Notes: a model not told the origin generated them from the sequence alone. 64,000 nt of DNA from Burkholderiales bacterium (GCA_025354165.1 JANXNI010000083.1:1-64000); one strand, 5' to 3'. Numbered from the stretch's first letter, positions 46,063 to 55,417 are shown. Numbers and translations are program-made.

Positions 46063-48024
46063 ATGTCTGTTACCAGTGCTCCGGCAGCTGCCGATACATT
46101 TCCGCGCTTGCTGTCCCAACACGCGGCGCAGCGACCCGAGGCGCCCGCATTGCGCGAAAAATATCTCGGCATCTGGCAGACGTGGTCGTGGCGCGACACC
46201 GCCGCCGAAGTGCGCGCGATGGCTATGGGCCTCGCCGCCCTCGGTTTCAAGCGTGGTGACAATCTGGCGATCATTGGTGACAATCGCCCTCAGCTCTATA
46301 TGGCTTTTGCCGCAGCGCAGTCGCTAGGCGGAGTGGCGGTGCCGATGTATCAGGACGCCGTCGCAGCGGAAATGACCTTCGTTCTGGAAAACGCGGTGAT
46401 CCGGTTCGCCGTCGTTGAGGATCAGGAACAGGTCGACAAACTTCTTGAGGCGCGCGATTCACTGCCGCAGATCGAACACATCATCTACGCCGATCCGCGC
46501 GGACTCAGAAACTACAACGCCCCTGGCCTCATGGGCCTCGAAGCGTTGCGCGCCAAAGGCGACGACTTCGATGCAGCGCATCCCGGCTTTTTCGATACTG
46601 AAGTTGCAGATGGCAAGACGACCGATGTGTCGGTCATGCTCTATACCTCGGGCACGACGGGCAAACCGAAGGGCGTTTGCCAGACGCACGAGGCATTTAT
46701 CACTGCGGCGCGCGGCGGTGTGCAGTTTGATCATCTTGTCGCCACAGACAACGTGCTTTCATATTTGCCGATGGCGTGGGTGGGCGATCATCTGTTCAGC
46801 TATGCGCAGTTTCTGGTGGCCGGTTTCACGGTCAATTGCCCTGAATCAGCTGAAACCGTGATGACAGATTTGCGCGAGATCGGCCCGACGTATTACTTTG
46901 CGCCGCCACGCGTGTTTGAGAGCCTGCTGACCAACGTGTCGATTCGAATGGAAGACGCAAGTCGCATCAAGCGCTGGCTATATGACTCGCTGATGATGGT
47001 GGCCAAGCGCTGTGGTGCTGACATCATGGACGGCAAGCCGGTGAGCGCGAAGGACAAATGGCTCTATGCGCTGGGCAACATGCTCGTGTATGGCCCACTG
47101 AAGAACACACTGGGCATGAGCCGGATTCGCGTGGCTTATACCGCCGGTGCAGCGATCGGCCCGGACCTTTTCCGCTTCTACCGCTCCATCGGCATCAATC
47201 TCAAGCAACTGTACGGATCCACCGAAACCTGTGCCTACGTTTGCCTGCAACCGGACGGCCAAATCAAGTTCGATAGCGTTGGCACAGCGGCCCCGGGTGT
47301 CGAAGTGAAGCTTGCCGACAATGGCGAAGTCATCGTACGCGGCGCGATGGTGCTTAAGGAGTACTACAAACGCCCGGACGCCACGGCCGAATCTATTGAC
47401 AGCAACGGCTACTTCCACACCGGCGATGCCGGTGTGTTTGACAGCGACGGTCACTTGCGCATTATTGACCGCGCGAAAGACGTCGGGCATCTATCCACCG
47501 GGGCCATGTTCGCGCCGAATTACATCGAGAACAAACTCAAGTTTTTCTCGCACATCAAAGAAGCCGTGTGCTTTGGCCACGACAAGGACAACGTCACGGC
47601 CTTCATCAATATCGATTTGACGGCGGTGGGTAACTGGGCCGAGCGGCGAAATATTGTTTACTCGGGCTATATCGATCTCGCGGGAAAAGATGAGGTGTAC
47701 ACGCTCATCAAGGAATGCGTCGAGTCCGTTAACGCGGAGCTCGCAACAGAAGGAGAGCTGTCGCACTCCCAGATCGCGCGCTTTTTGATCCTGCATAAAG
47801 AGCTAGATCCTGATGATGACGAGCTGACACGGACGCGCAAAGTGCGCCGTGGATTTATCTCGGAAAAGTATGCGCCGTTGCTCGACGGGCTCTACACCAA
47901 CAAGCACATGCAGCACATTGAAACGCAGGTCAAGTTTGAAGACGGTCGTAGCGGCAGCATTGCTGCGGATGTCAAGATCATGGACGCAACGCGATTCCCG
48001 GCGGTGAACAAGGCGGCCGCATGA
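46063..48024 (+). CDS. AMP-dependent acyl-CoA synthetase (long-chain-type)
   Basis: A 653-residue ligase that activates a carboxylic acid as an acyl-AMP and then as a CoA thioester. It has the P-loop MLYTSGTTGKPKGVCQTHE (near residue 192), LYGSTETCAYVCLQPDG (near 385), GYFHTGDAGVFDSDGHLRIIDRAKDV (near 447) and the C-terminal lysine region (TRTRKVRRGF near 600). The length and the insert between motifs match the long-chain type found as the first gene of branched-chain-type ABC operons in Betaproteobacteria. It overlaps livG by 4 bp. Substrates may be aromatic or alicyclic acids. Confidence 0.9.
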   Translation: MSVTSAPAAADTFPRLLSQHAAQRPEAPALREKYLGIWQTWSWRDTAAEVRAMAMGLAALGFKRGDNLAIIGDNRPQLYMAFAAAQSLGGVAVPMYQDAVAAEMTFVLENAVIRFAVVEDQEQVDKLLEARDSLPQIEHIIYADPRGLRNYNAPGLMGLEALRAKGDDFDAAHPGFFDTEVADGKTTDVSVMLYTSGTTGKPKGVCQTHEAFITAARGGVQFDHLVATDNVLSYLPMAWVGDHLFSYAQFLVAGFTVNCPESAETVMTDLREIGPTYYFAPPRVFESLLTNVSIRMEDASRIKRWLYDSLMMVAKRCGADIMDGKPVSAKDKWLYALGNMLVYGPLKNTLGMSRIRVAYTAGAAIGPDLFRFYRSIGINLKQLYGSTETCAYVCLQPDGQIKFDSVGTAAPGVEVKLADNGEVIVRGAMVLKEYYKRPDATAESIDSNGYFHTGDAGVFDSDGHLRIIDRAKDVGHLSTGAMFAPNYIENKLKFFSHIKEAVCFGHDKDNVTAFINIDLTAVGNWAERRNIVYSGYIDLAGKDEVYTLIKECVESVNAELATEGELSHSQIARFLILHKELDPDDDELTRTRKVRRGFISEKYAPLLDGLYTNKHMQHIETQVKFEDGRSGSIAADVKIMDATRFPAVNKAAA

Positions 48025-48818
48025 CGGTAGCGCAAGGCGCAGGTCGCCAAATCGGTGACGTCATTCTCAAGGTCGACAATATTTCGCTGCGCTTTGGTGG
48101 CGTCAAGGCACTGACCGACATTTCGTTCGATGTTCGCGAGCACGAGATTCGCGCCATCATCGGGCCGAACGGCGCCGGCAAGAGCTCTATGCTCAACGTG
48201 ATCAACGGCGTCTACACGCCGCAGGAAGGCACGATCACTTTCCACGGCGAAGTGCGCAAGGACATGGACACGCATCAAGCCGCTGAAAACGGCATTGCCC
48301 GCACGTTCCAGAACATCGCGCTGTTCACCGGCATGACCGTCCTTGACAACATCATGACAGGGCGCAATCTCAAGATCAAATCTACTTTCATCGAACAAGC
48401 GTTCTGGTTTGGCCGGGCGCGTCGCGAAGAAATCGAGAACCGCAAGAAGGTTGAAGAGATCATCGATTTCCTGCAGTTGCAATCGGTGCGGAAAACTCCC
48501 GTTTCCCGGCTTCCGTACGGTATTAAAAAGCGCGTGGAGCTTGCACGTGCGCTCGCGGCGGAGCCGACCATGCTGCTTCTGGACGAGCCGATGGCGGGCA
48601 TGAACGTTGAAGAAAAGCAGGACATGTGCCGCTTCGTGCTCGACACCAACGACCAGTTCGGCACCACCATCGTCCTGATCGAGCACGACATGGGCGTGGT
48701 GATGGACATTTCGGATCGTGTCGTTGTGCTCGACTATGGCAAGAAAATTGGCGATGGCACACCGGACGAAGTGCGTAGCAATCCTGACGTCATCAAAGCG
48801 TATCTCGGAGCGCACTGA
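48021..48818 (+). CDS. livG: Branched-chain-type ABC transporter ATP-binding protein (LivG)
   Basis: A 265-residue ATPase subunit. It has Walker A IGPNGAGKSSMLNVING near residue 51, Q-loop FQNIALFTG near 93, signature LPYGIKKRVELARAL near 169 (the LivG-type variant of LSGGQ) and Walker B LLLDEPMAGMN near 189. The C-terminal end GDGTPDEVRSNPDVIKAYLGAH is the normal LivG tail. With LivF it powers import through the LivH/LivM pair. Confidence 0.95.
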   Translation: MTVAQGAGRQIGDVILKVDNISLRFGGVKALTDISFDVREHEIRAIIGPNGAGKSSMLNVINGVYTPQEGTITFHGEVRKDMDTHQAAENGIARTFQNIALFTGMTVLDNIMTGRNLKIKSTFIEQAFWFGRARREEIENRKKVEEIIDFLQLQSVRKTPVSRLPYGIKKRVELARALAAEPTMLLLDEPMAGMNVEEKQDMCRFVLDTNDQFGTTIVLIEHDMGVVMDISDRVVVLDYGKKIGDGTPDEVRSNPDVIKAYLGAH

Positions 48819-48833
48819 ACATGGATACGAAAC

Positions 48834-49745
48834 ATGGACATTGAGGCACTCAAGTATTTCGCGACTGTGCTCGCTGCAGGGCTGTTGACCGGCGTCATGT
48901 ATGCGCTGGTCGCGCTCGGTTTCGTGATGATTTACAAAGCGTCCGGAGTGTTCAATTTTGCTCAGGGCGCCATGGTCTTTTTTGCGGCGCTCACGGTTGC
49001 CGGCATTAGCGACAAATTTGGCGTTTCACTCTGGATCGCAGTGCCCATTGGCGTTGTGGTGATGATCGTCCTCGGCTTTTTAATTGAGCGAATCGTGCTC
49101 CGTCCGCTGGTGAATCAGCACGAGATCACGCTGTTCATGGCGACCATCGGGTTGACGTTTTTTATCGAAGGACTGGCGCAACTGTTGTGGGGGTCCACCG
49201 TGCGCACGCTGGATCTGGGGATTCAGGACGTGCCATTTAAATGGCTGATCGACCGAACGGGCATTTTGATTTCGCAATTCGATCTGATCGCGGCGGGCAT
49301 CTGCGGCCTGCTGGTCGCGGCGCTGGCGCTGCTGTTCAACAAAACCAAGATTGGTCGTGCCTTGCGCGCGGTGGCCGACGATCATCAGGCCGCCCTCACG
49401 GTGGGCATTCCACTGCATTACGTCTGGGGTGTTGTGTGGGCCGTAGCCGGATTTGTCGCGCTCGTCGCAGGGCTGTTGTGGGGCTCCCGTAACGGCGTGC
49501 AGTTCTCGCTCACCTTTGTTGCGCTGAAGGCACTGCCGGTGCTGATTCTGGGCGGCTTTACATCGGTTCCCGGAGCGATTGTCGGCGGACTCATCATCGG
49601 TGCCACTGAAAAGCTGGCAGAGGTCTACATCGGGCCGTTCGTCGGCGGCGGCATCGAAGGCTGGTTCCCGTACGTGCTCGCGCTGCTGTTCCTGCTCGTG
49701 CGCCCGGAAGGGCTGTTCGGCGAAAAGATCATTCGTCGTATTTAG
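48834..49745 (+). CDS. livH: Branched-chain-type ABC transporter permease (LivH)
   Basis: A 303-residue membrane protein with about eight helices. The typical LivH parts are GVMYALVALGFVMIYKASGVFNFAQGAMVF, GFLIERIVLRPLVNQHEITLFMATIGLTFF and KTKIGRALRAVADDHQAALTVGIPLHYVWGVVWAVAG. It is the first of two permeases that form the channel. It begins 15 bp after livG and livM follows. Confidence 0.95.
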   Translation: MDIEALKYFATVLAAGLLTGVMYALVALGFVMIYKASGVFNFAQGAMVFFAALTVAGISDKFGVSLWIAVPIGVVVMIVLGFLIERIVLRPLVNQHEITLFMATIGLTFFIEGLAQLLWGSTVRTLDLGIQDVPFKWLIDRTGILISQFDLIAAGICGLLVAALALLFNKTKIGRALRAVADDHQAALTVGIPLHYVWGVVWAVAGFVALVAGLLWGSRNGVQFSLTFVALKALPVLILGGFTSVPGAIVGGLIIGATEKLAEVYIGPFVGGGIEGWFPYVLALLFLLVRPEGLFGEKIIRRI

Positions 49746-49771
49746 TGCCTCAAAAAGAAGGACAACAGAAC

Positions 49772-50830
49772 ATGATCTACAGAGAAGCCGGGCAGTACAA
49801 AACAACGTATGTCAGCGATTCGCAAATCTTTCCAATTGCGCAGGATCGCTACGCGGTGGCGGCGCTGCTGGTCATCGCGTTTTTGCTGATTCCGCTGTTT
49901 GCAACGCAATACATTTTCTCGGCCATCCTGACGCCGTTCCTAATCCTTGCGCTAGCGACGCTGGGGCTCAACATTCTGACTGGTTATGCCGGTCAGCTGT
50001 CACTCGGAACGGCCGCCTTCATGGCCGTGGGTGCTTTCGGCAGCTTCAACTTTATGACGCGCGTTGATGGCATGCCAGCACTGGTCGCGTTCATTCTGGG
50101 CGGCATCTGCGCGGCGCTCGTTGGCATTTTGTTCGGACTGCCAAGCTTGCGCATTCGCGGGTTCTATCTGGCAGCGTCGACGCTGGCGACACAATTCTTC
50201 GTGCTATGGGCGCTATCCAAAGTACCGTGGTTTACGAACTACAGCACGTCGGGCGTGATCACTACGCAGAAGGTGCAAATTCTGGGGTTCAAATTTGACA
50301 CTCCACAGTCGGAATATTTGCTGGTGCTGGCGATTGTGGCGGTCATGGCATTAATGGCTAAAAACATGGTGCGCTCGAACGTTGGGCGATCATGGATGGC
50401 GGTACGCGACATGGACGTGGCCGCTGAGGTGATCGGATTTCGCATCATGCGGACCAAGCTCACGGCGTTCGCCGTCAGCTCGTTTTATTGCGGCGTCGCC
50501 GGTGCGCTCTACGCGTACTGCTATCTGGGCACCGTTGAGCCCGAGGCCTACAGCCTTGACTTGTCGTTCCGCATACTTTTCATGGTGATCATCGGCGGTG
50601 TAGGGTCAATACTAGGGTCTTTTCTGGGGGCCGGGTTTATTGTGCTGCTTCCCGTCGCGCTGTCGATCATCGTTCACTACACTGGCCTGCCAAACTCCGT
50701 GACGTCCAATCTTGAGCTCATGGTGTTCGGTGCGCTCATCATCTTTTTTCTCATTGTCGAGCCGCATGGATTGGCGCGGCTCTGGCAAATCGGCAAAGAG
50801 AAATTGCGACTCTGGCCCTTCCCGCACTAG
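49772..50830 (+). CDS. livM: Branched-chain-type ABC transporter permease (LivM)
   Basis: A 352-residue membrane protein with about ten helices. The LivM pattern is present: LATLGLNILTGYAGQLSLGTAAFMAVGAF, PSLRIRGFYLAASTLATQFF, NVGRSWMAVRDMDVAAEVIGF and FRILFMVIIGGVGSILGSFLGAGFIV. ATG 49772 with AGAAGGA 9 bases before it is chosen rather than the GTG at 49745 that overlaps livH. Confidence 0.94.
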   Translation: MIYREAGQYKTTYVSDSQIFPIAQDRYAVAALLVIAFLLIPLFATQYIFSAILTPFLILALATLGLNILTGYAGQLSLGTAAFMAVGAFGSFNFMTRVDGMPALVAFILGGICAALVGILFGLPSLRIRGFYLAASTLATQFFVLWALSKVPWFTNYSTSGVITTQKVQILGFKFDTPQSEYLLVLAIVAVMALMAKNMVRSNVGRSWMAVRDMDVAAEVIGFRIMRTKLTAFAVSSFYCGVAGALYAYCYLGTVEPEAYSLDLSFRILFMVIIGGVGSILGSFLGAGFIVLLPVALSIIVHYTGLPNSVTSNLELMVFGALIIFFLIVEPHGLARLWQIGKEKLRLWPFPH

Positions 50831-50882
50831 TCATCGGTTATTACCTGTTCACGTTCGCGCATTATCTTTACAAGGAGGTTTC

Positions 50883-52199
50883 ATGAAATTCAGATTCACC
50901 CGGTTGCTTGCCGTTTCGGCAGTCGCCGTGACCACCGCGCTCTCAGGCGCGCTCGCTTCGGCGCAGGAACAATTTGTTCCGATCCTTTCATATCGCGTTG
51001 GCCCTTACGCCTCTGGCGGTTCGGGCTTCTTCGGCGGCATGATCGACTATTTCAATCTGGTCAACATGAGTGGCGGCATCAACGGCGTCAAGATCACATG
51101 GGAAGAGTGTGAAACGGAATACAACGCCGCGCGCGGCGTTGAATGCTACGAGCGCCTGAAGAAAAAAGGTGGCGGCGCGACTGTAGTTGAGCCACTGTCT
51201 ACCGGCATCGCGTACGGCATTCTGGATCGCGTCGGTACCGACAAAATTCCGATGACGACACTCGGTTACGGTCGCTCCGACGCGGCCAATGGCGCGGTAT
51301 TTCCGTACGTGTTCCCACTCCTCACGTCTTACTGGAGTCAGGCCGCCGCAATGGTCAAGTACCTGGGTGATAAATCCGGCGGGCTCGACAAGCTCAAGGG
51401 CAAAAAAATCGTCCATCTGTACCACGACTCTGCATTCGGCAAAGAGCCGTTCCCGGTGCTGGAAGCCGCATCAAAGCAATACGGTTTTGATCTGGTGAAG
51501 ATTCCCGTTCCGCATCCTGGCAATGAGCAAAACTCGCAGTGGCTGCAGATCCGTCAGGCCAATCCGGATTACGTGATTCTGTGGGGCTGGGGCGTGATGA
51601 ACGCCGTCGCCGTAAAAACTGCGGCTCGCGTTGGATTCCCACGTGAGAAGATGCTCGGTGTGTGGTGGGCTGGCTCGGAGGAAGATGCGATTCCGGCCGG
51701 CGATGCAGCCAAAGGCTACTCGACGATGACCTACAACACGCCAGGCAACTATCCGGTGCTCGACGAAATTCGCAAGAAAGTCTATGGTGCCAAAAAAGGC
51801 AATCTTGAGGACACCTCGCGTATCGGATCGGTGTATCACATGCGCGGCGTCACGGTGGGCATTCTCTATACCGAAGCGGTGAAGAAAGCTCAAGAAAAGT
51901 ATGGCAAGGGCAAAGCGCTCACTGGCGAGCAAATTCGTTGGGGCTATGAAAACTTGAACGTTGACGAAGCGAAGCAGAAGACGCTTGGCGCGGCAGGGAT
52001 GTTCCCGCCGATCAAAACGTCGTGTCAGGACCATGAAGGTTCTGGTGCAGCCAAAGTTCAGGTGTGGGATGGCAAGGCATGGAAAGCCCTGACACCTAAC
52101 TGGATCACGGGTGATCGCGCTGCGGTGCAAAAGATGGTGGCGGACTCTTCGGCCAAGTACGCTGCGGATGCCAAGATCACACCTGGCTGCATGAAATAG
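50883..52199 (+). CDS. livK: Branched-chain-type ABC transporter substrate-binding protein (LivK)
   Basis: A 438-residue periplasmic binding protein with a signal peptide (about 1-27, ending ALASAQ). It has the Peripla_BP_6 fold: NLVNMSGGINGVKITWEECETEYNAARGVECYERL, KIVHLYHDSAFGKEPFPVL and NPDYVILWGWGVMNAVAVKTAARVGFP. It is longer than LivK/LivJ (about 370) and is of the type found beside the acyl-CoA ligase, so the ligand may be a larger acid. A very strong AAGGAGG lies just before ATG 50883. Confidence 0.92.
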   Translation: MKFRFTRLLAVSAVAVTTALSGALASAQEQFVPILSYRVGPYASGGSGFFGGMIDYFNLVNMSGGINGVKITWEECETEYNAARGVECYERLKKKGGGATVVEPLSTGIAYGILDRVGTDKIPMTTLGYGRSDAANGAVFPYVFPLLTSYWSQAAAMVKYLGDKSGGLDKLKGKKIVHLYHDSAFGKEPFPVLEAASKQYGFDLVKIPVPHPGNEQNSQWLQIRQANPDYVILWGWGVMNAVAVKTAARVGFPREKMLGVWWAGSEEDAIPAGDAAKGYSTMTYNTPGNYPVLDEIRKKVYGAKKGNLEDTSRIGSVYHMRGVTVGILYTEAVKKAQEKYGKGKALTGEQIRWGYENLNVDEAKQKTLGAAGMFPPIKTSCQDHEGSGAAKVQVWDGKAWKALTPNWITGDRAAVQKMVADSSAKYAADAKITPGCMK

Positions 52200-52228
52200 C
52201 ACTGACTGCCTTCGCATCAACGCGAAGT

Positions 52229-52265
52229 CCCCTCTCCCCTTGCGGGAGAGGGTTAGGGTGAGGGG
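52229..52265. repeat. Family C GC-rich REP-like hairpin between livK and livF
   Basis: The 37 bp unit has the 9 bp stem CCCTCTCCC/GGGAGAGGG followed by TTAGGGTGAGGGG. It lies 30 bp after the livK stop and 48 bp before the livF start. A stable hairpin at this site may protect the livK message and lower livF expression. Confidence 0.9.
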
Positions 52266-52312
52266 GTTCGTTGATTGACGAACAAAGCCTCCTCCCTCTA
52301 ACCGAGAAGCCT

Positions 52313-53116
52313 ATGTCAGCCTACCTCTCCATCAACAACATCGAGGTCATTTACGACCACGTGATCCTTGTCCTCAAAGGCGTGTCGCTCGACGTGCCCA
52401 AGGGCAAGATTGTGGCGTTGCTCGGGGCCAATGGTGCCGGCAAAAGCACAACGTTAAAGGCAGTGTCAAATCTGCTGCGCACCGAGCGCGGCGAGGTGAC
52501 CAAGGGCTCCATCGAGTTCGACGGACAGCGCACCGACAAACTCACAACGAACGATCTGGTGCGCCTGGGCGTGTGCCAGGTGATGGAAGGTCGTCACTGC
52601 TTTTCGCATTTGACCGTTGAAGAGAATTTGCTGACGGGCGCGTACACACGCAGACTCTCGCGCGCCGAAATCAAGGCCGAGCTGGAGCGCGTCTACGCCT
52701 ACTTCCCGCGCCTCAAAACGCGACGCACGTCGCAAGCGGGTTACACCTCCGGCGGCGAGCAGCAAATGGTCGCGGTAGGCCGCGCGCTGATGGCGAAACC
52801 CTCGATGATTTTGCTCGATGAGCCGTCGATGGGCCTCGCCCCGCAAATCGTCGCCGAGATTTTCGAGATCGTCAAAGACCTGAACACCAAAGAAGGCGTC
52901 AGCTTCCTGCTCGCCGAACAAAACACCAACGTCGCGCTTAAGTACGCCGATTACGGCTACATCCTGGAGAGTGGCCGCGTGGTCATGAACGGCGACGCCA
53001 AAGAACTCGCCAGCAACGAAGACGTGAAAGAGTTCTATCTCGGCGTCTCGTCAGGCGAGCGCAAATCGTTTCGCGATGTGAAGAGTTATCGTCGGCGGAA
53101 GCGGTGGTTGGCTTAG
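52313..53116 (+). CDS. livF: Branched-chain-type ABC transporter ATP-binding protein (LivF)
   Basis: A 267-residue ATPase subunit. Walker A is LLGANGAGKSTTLKAVSN near residue 40, the signature YTSGGEQQMVAVGRAL is near 144 and Walker B MILLDEPSMGLAP is near 164. The usual LivF features MEGRHCFSHLTVEENLLTGAYTR and LLAEQNTNVALKYADYGYILESG are present. The start is ATG 52313 because the frame upstream runs into the family C repeat. The tail SYRRRKRWLA is basic. Confidence 0.95.
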   Translation: MSAYLSINNIEVIYDHVILVLKGVSLDVPKGKIVALLGANGAGKSTTLKAVSNLLRTERGEVTKGSIEFDGQRTDKLTTNDLVRLGVCQVMEGRHCFSHLTVEENLLTGAYTRRLSRAEIKAELERVYAYFPRLKTRRTSQAGYTSGGEQQMVAVGRALMAKPSMILLDEPSMGLAPQIVAEIFEIVKDLNTKEGVSFLLAEQNTNVALKYADYGYILESGRVVMNGDAKELASNEDVKEFYLGVSSGERKSFRDVKSYRRRKRWLA

Positions 53117-53124
53117 GGGCTTAG

Positions 53125-53153
53125 GTCTCGCAAGTATTTGAAGCTTGCAAGAC
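53125..53153 (+). terminator. Hairpin after livF, probable terminator
   Basis: GTCTCGCAAG (53125-53134) and CTTGCAAGAC (53144-53153) pair at 9 of 10 positions around a 9-base loop, 9 bp after the livF stop. There is no clear T-run after it, so it may be a 3' mRNA stabiliser rather than an intrinsic terminator. Confidence 0.4.
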
Positions 53154-53230
53154 TTCGTGTCGCCGCAGAGGCATCGAGAACCATCTAAGAGTGAGCGGTA
53201 CCTATTAATAGCTATGAATACCTACAACTT

Positions 53231-53866
53231 ATGCGTCGACTTTTCGCGGCCTTTGCTTTAACTCTTTGTTTCTTCGCTGGATGTGCGCACGCGGCGTCGG
53301 AGGCTGACTTCTGGAAGTGGTTTCAGTCAAACGAGCCAGCCCTATTCGACTTCGAGCGTGATCAAGAAAAAACATTTGATCGGCTCGCGACCGAAATAAG
53401 GAAGGTGCACCCTAGCCTGACTTTCGAGTTTGGGCAAAAAGTGAATGAGACACGTGAATTCGTGATCAGCGCAGACGGAATTCGCGAGGCCTTCCCAAAA
53501 GTCGAGAGCCTATTTGCTGCGGCACCATCACTGCCGAAGTGGAAGTTCATCAAGTTTCGTCCCCGTCGTGCTCCCTTTGACATCCAATATGGGGATGTCT
53601 CCGTAAAGGCGAACTCGATATCGGTGGTGTTAGTACCGGAGGGGCGAAAGGCTGGGCTTATCGTTCTGATTCCCGGATACTCAAACGCCAAACGCAAGTC
53701 TTTCGCGAGCGTAGCCTTCTTGATGCTGGATCAAGCGCTCGGTGAATATGACGTGGAAACTAGTGTAGGTTCGATAGCTGTTCGCGCCCCCTCCGAAACC
53801 CCGTCTGGCGCTGTGCCGCTGCGTGAATTGTCAAAACTCTTCGATTCATTCGTCGCGAAGCGGTAG
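53231..53866 (+). CDS. Conserved hypothetical exported protein
   Basis: A 211-residue protein with a signal sequence (about 1-21; LCFFAGCAHA could also be a lipobox with Cys 18). Segments such as VHPSLTFEFGQKVNETREFVISADGIREAFPKVESLF and WKFIKFRPRR are distinct and were not assigned to any named family. Its DNA is visibly richer in A and T than the neighbouring operons, and no good ribosome-binding site precedes ATG 53231, which suggests later arrival. Its function is unknown. Confidence 0.75.
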   Translation: MRRLFAAFALTLCFFAGCAHAASEADFWKWFQSNEPALFDFERDQEKTFDRLATEIRKVHPSLTFEFGQKVNETREFVISADGIREAFPKVESLFAAAPSLPKWKFIKFRPRRAPFDIQYGDVSVKANSISVVLVPEGRKAGLIVLIPGYSNAKRKSFASVAFLMLDQALGEYDVETSVGSIAVRAPSETPSGAVPLRELSKLFDSFVAKR

Positions 53867-53919
53867 CTTGTGTAGAGCGGTGGGCGTGGTTTCCTGCCTC
53901 AACCGCAGCGTACGATCTA

Positions 53920-54038
53920 ATGGCTTTTCGCTGTAAGTTCGTATCTATATGGGCCACAGATCGCTTTTCACGAAAATCAACTTTCGGCTATTCGTGTCAT
54001 CAGCCCTTATGCAAGGGGTGCTTCAGCATTTAGCTGAT
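53920..54038. repeat. Family A 120-bp palindromic repeat, copy A6
   Basis: A 119 bp unit, the most diverged copy. It has ATGGCTTTTCGCTGTAAG on the left and its partner CTTCAGCATTTAGCTGAT on the right, with inner GGGCC near 53951 and CAGCCC near 54001. The core is AAATCAACTTTC. It lies 54 bp after the hypothetical gene. Confidence 0.7.
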
Positions 54039-54142
54039 ACTTGTCATCGGCCAATCCGGGCTATCAGGACGCCAGCGCAATCCAATCCCCCGTGCCCACG
54101 CTTCATCAGATAATCGCCTGAATTCGAATTCAGGAGTCGTCC

Positions 54143-55417
54143 TTGAGCTTCAACCTTCCACGCGCTCGTTTCGCCGTTGCCGCGCTCGCCACCGCTGCCG
54201 CCCACTTCGGCTACACAACCCAAGCCGCAACGCCCACCGCTGCGCCCGCTGCTCCAGCCTCCACAGACATCAATCTCACGTCCTACGCCAACGGCGCGTG
54301 GATTTTGAAGAAGCCTGACGAATACAGCGAAGCTTGGTCAGCATTCTGGCTGTTGGATGAACGCAGCGAGAGCGGCTGGGCCACGCCCAAAGGCACGGTC
54401 ACGCCGCAGCAACTTTTGATCGTTTTGCCAGAGCAATCCGTGATCAAAACGCTTGAGTTTGATTCGGCTAATGTGGATGGCGACGGCGAAGGTTCGCGCT
54501 CTGCGAAAGACGTAGTGGTTGAAGTGTCAAACACTGGACCGAGCAGCGGATTTGAAGTGATCGCTGCGGTCTCGCTCAAAGCGAAAAAAGACAAGCAGCG
54601 TTTTGCCGTTGCCAAGGCCGTGACCGGGCGCTGGGTACGACTCACAATGAAAAATAATCACGGTTCGGCCGAATACATTGAGCTCTTCGACTTTCGCGCC
54701 TATGGCGAGCAAAAGACGAAGACCGCCGTGCCCAGCGTGTCCGGCACCTACGACACCAATTTCGAAAAATTCCGTGTGCAGCAGGATGGCGCGTCCGTCA
54801 CCGGCTGCTACGAACACGGCGACGGCCTCATCACCAACGGCGGCATTGACGGGCGCGTTACACGCTTCACCTGGGTGCAGGACAAAGACCGTGGCCCGGC
54901 CGTATTGACCTTTTCGCCGGACGGCAAGGAATTGTTTGGTCTGTGGTGGGCAGACAGCGAGCCGAACGGTGTCGGCAACATCTGGACTGGTAAAAAAGTC
55001 AGCGACACGGTCGGCAGTTGCCCGCACTGGAAGGGCGCTCAGACAGCCTCGTCGCAGTTGGCAAAGGACATCACAGCGACCGGTCGTGCGCGAATTTACG
55101 GCATCAATTTCGACACCGACTCCGATGTGATCAAGCCCGAATCCAAAGCGGCGCTGGACACGATCGTGAAGCTCGCAAAAGAAAAAGGTGACTGGAAATT
55201 CACCATCGAAGGCCACACCGATTCAACGGCAACCGCAGCCCACAACCAGACGTTGTCTGAAAAGCGGGCTGCTGCAGTGAAGGCGTATCTCGCCACAGCG
55301 GGCGTCGCAGCAGCCCGCATGACCGCGCAGGGATTAGGCGCAACCAAACCCATCGCCGACAACAACACGGCGATTGGCCGCGCACAAAATCGACGCGTGG
55401 AGTTGGTGAAAAGCTAG
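54143..55417 (+). CDS. OmpA-domain protein with discoidin-like N-terminal module
   Basis: A 424-residue exported protein starting at a TTG at 54143, with AGGAG 6 bases before it and no better in-frame start. The signal peptide runs to about residue 28 (TTQA). Residues about 45-195 resemble an F5/8-type C (discoidin) beta sandwich (GWATPKGTVTPQQLLIVLPEQSVIKTLEFDSAN and VTGRWVRLTMKNNHGSAEYIELFDFRAYG). A middle beta region (about 200-290) follows. The OmpA C-terminal domain is at about 315-422, with GINFDTDSDVIKPESKAAL, FTIEGHTDSTATAAHNQTLSEKRAAAVKAYL and NRRVELVKS. It probably binds peptidoglycan and displays a ligand-binding module. Confidence 0.85.
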   Translation: MSFNLPRARFAVAALATAAAHFGYTTQAATPTAAPAAPASTDINLTSYANGAWILKKPDEYSEAWSAFWLLDERSESGWATPKGTVTPQQLLIVLPEQSVIKTLEFDSANVDGDGEGSRSAKDVVVEVSNTGPSSGFEVIAAVSLKAKKDKQRFAVAKAVTGRWVRLTMKNNHGSAEYIELFDFRAYGEQKTKTAVPSVSGTYDTNFEKFRVQQDGASVTGCYEHGDGLITNGGIDGRVTRFTWVQDKDRGPAVLTFSPDGKELFGLWWADSEPNGVGNIWTGKKVSDTVGSCPHWKGAQTASSQLAKDITATGRARIYGINFDTDSDVIKPESKAALDTIVKLAKEKGDWKFTIEGHTDSTATAAHNQTLSEKRAAAVKAYLATAGVAAARMTAQGLGATKPIADNNTAIGRAQNRRVELVKS

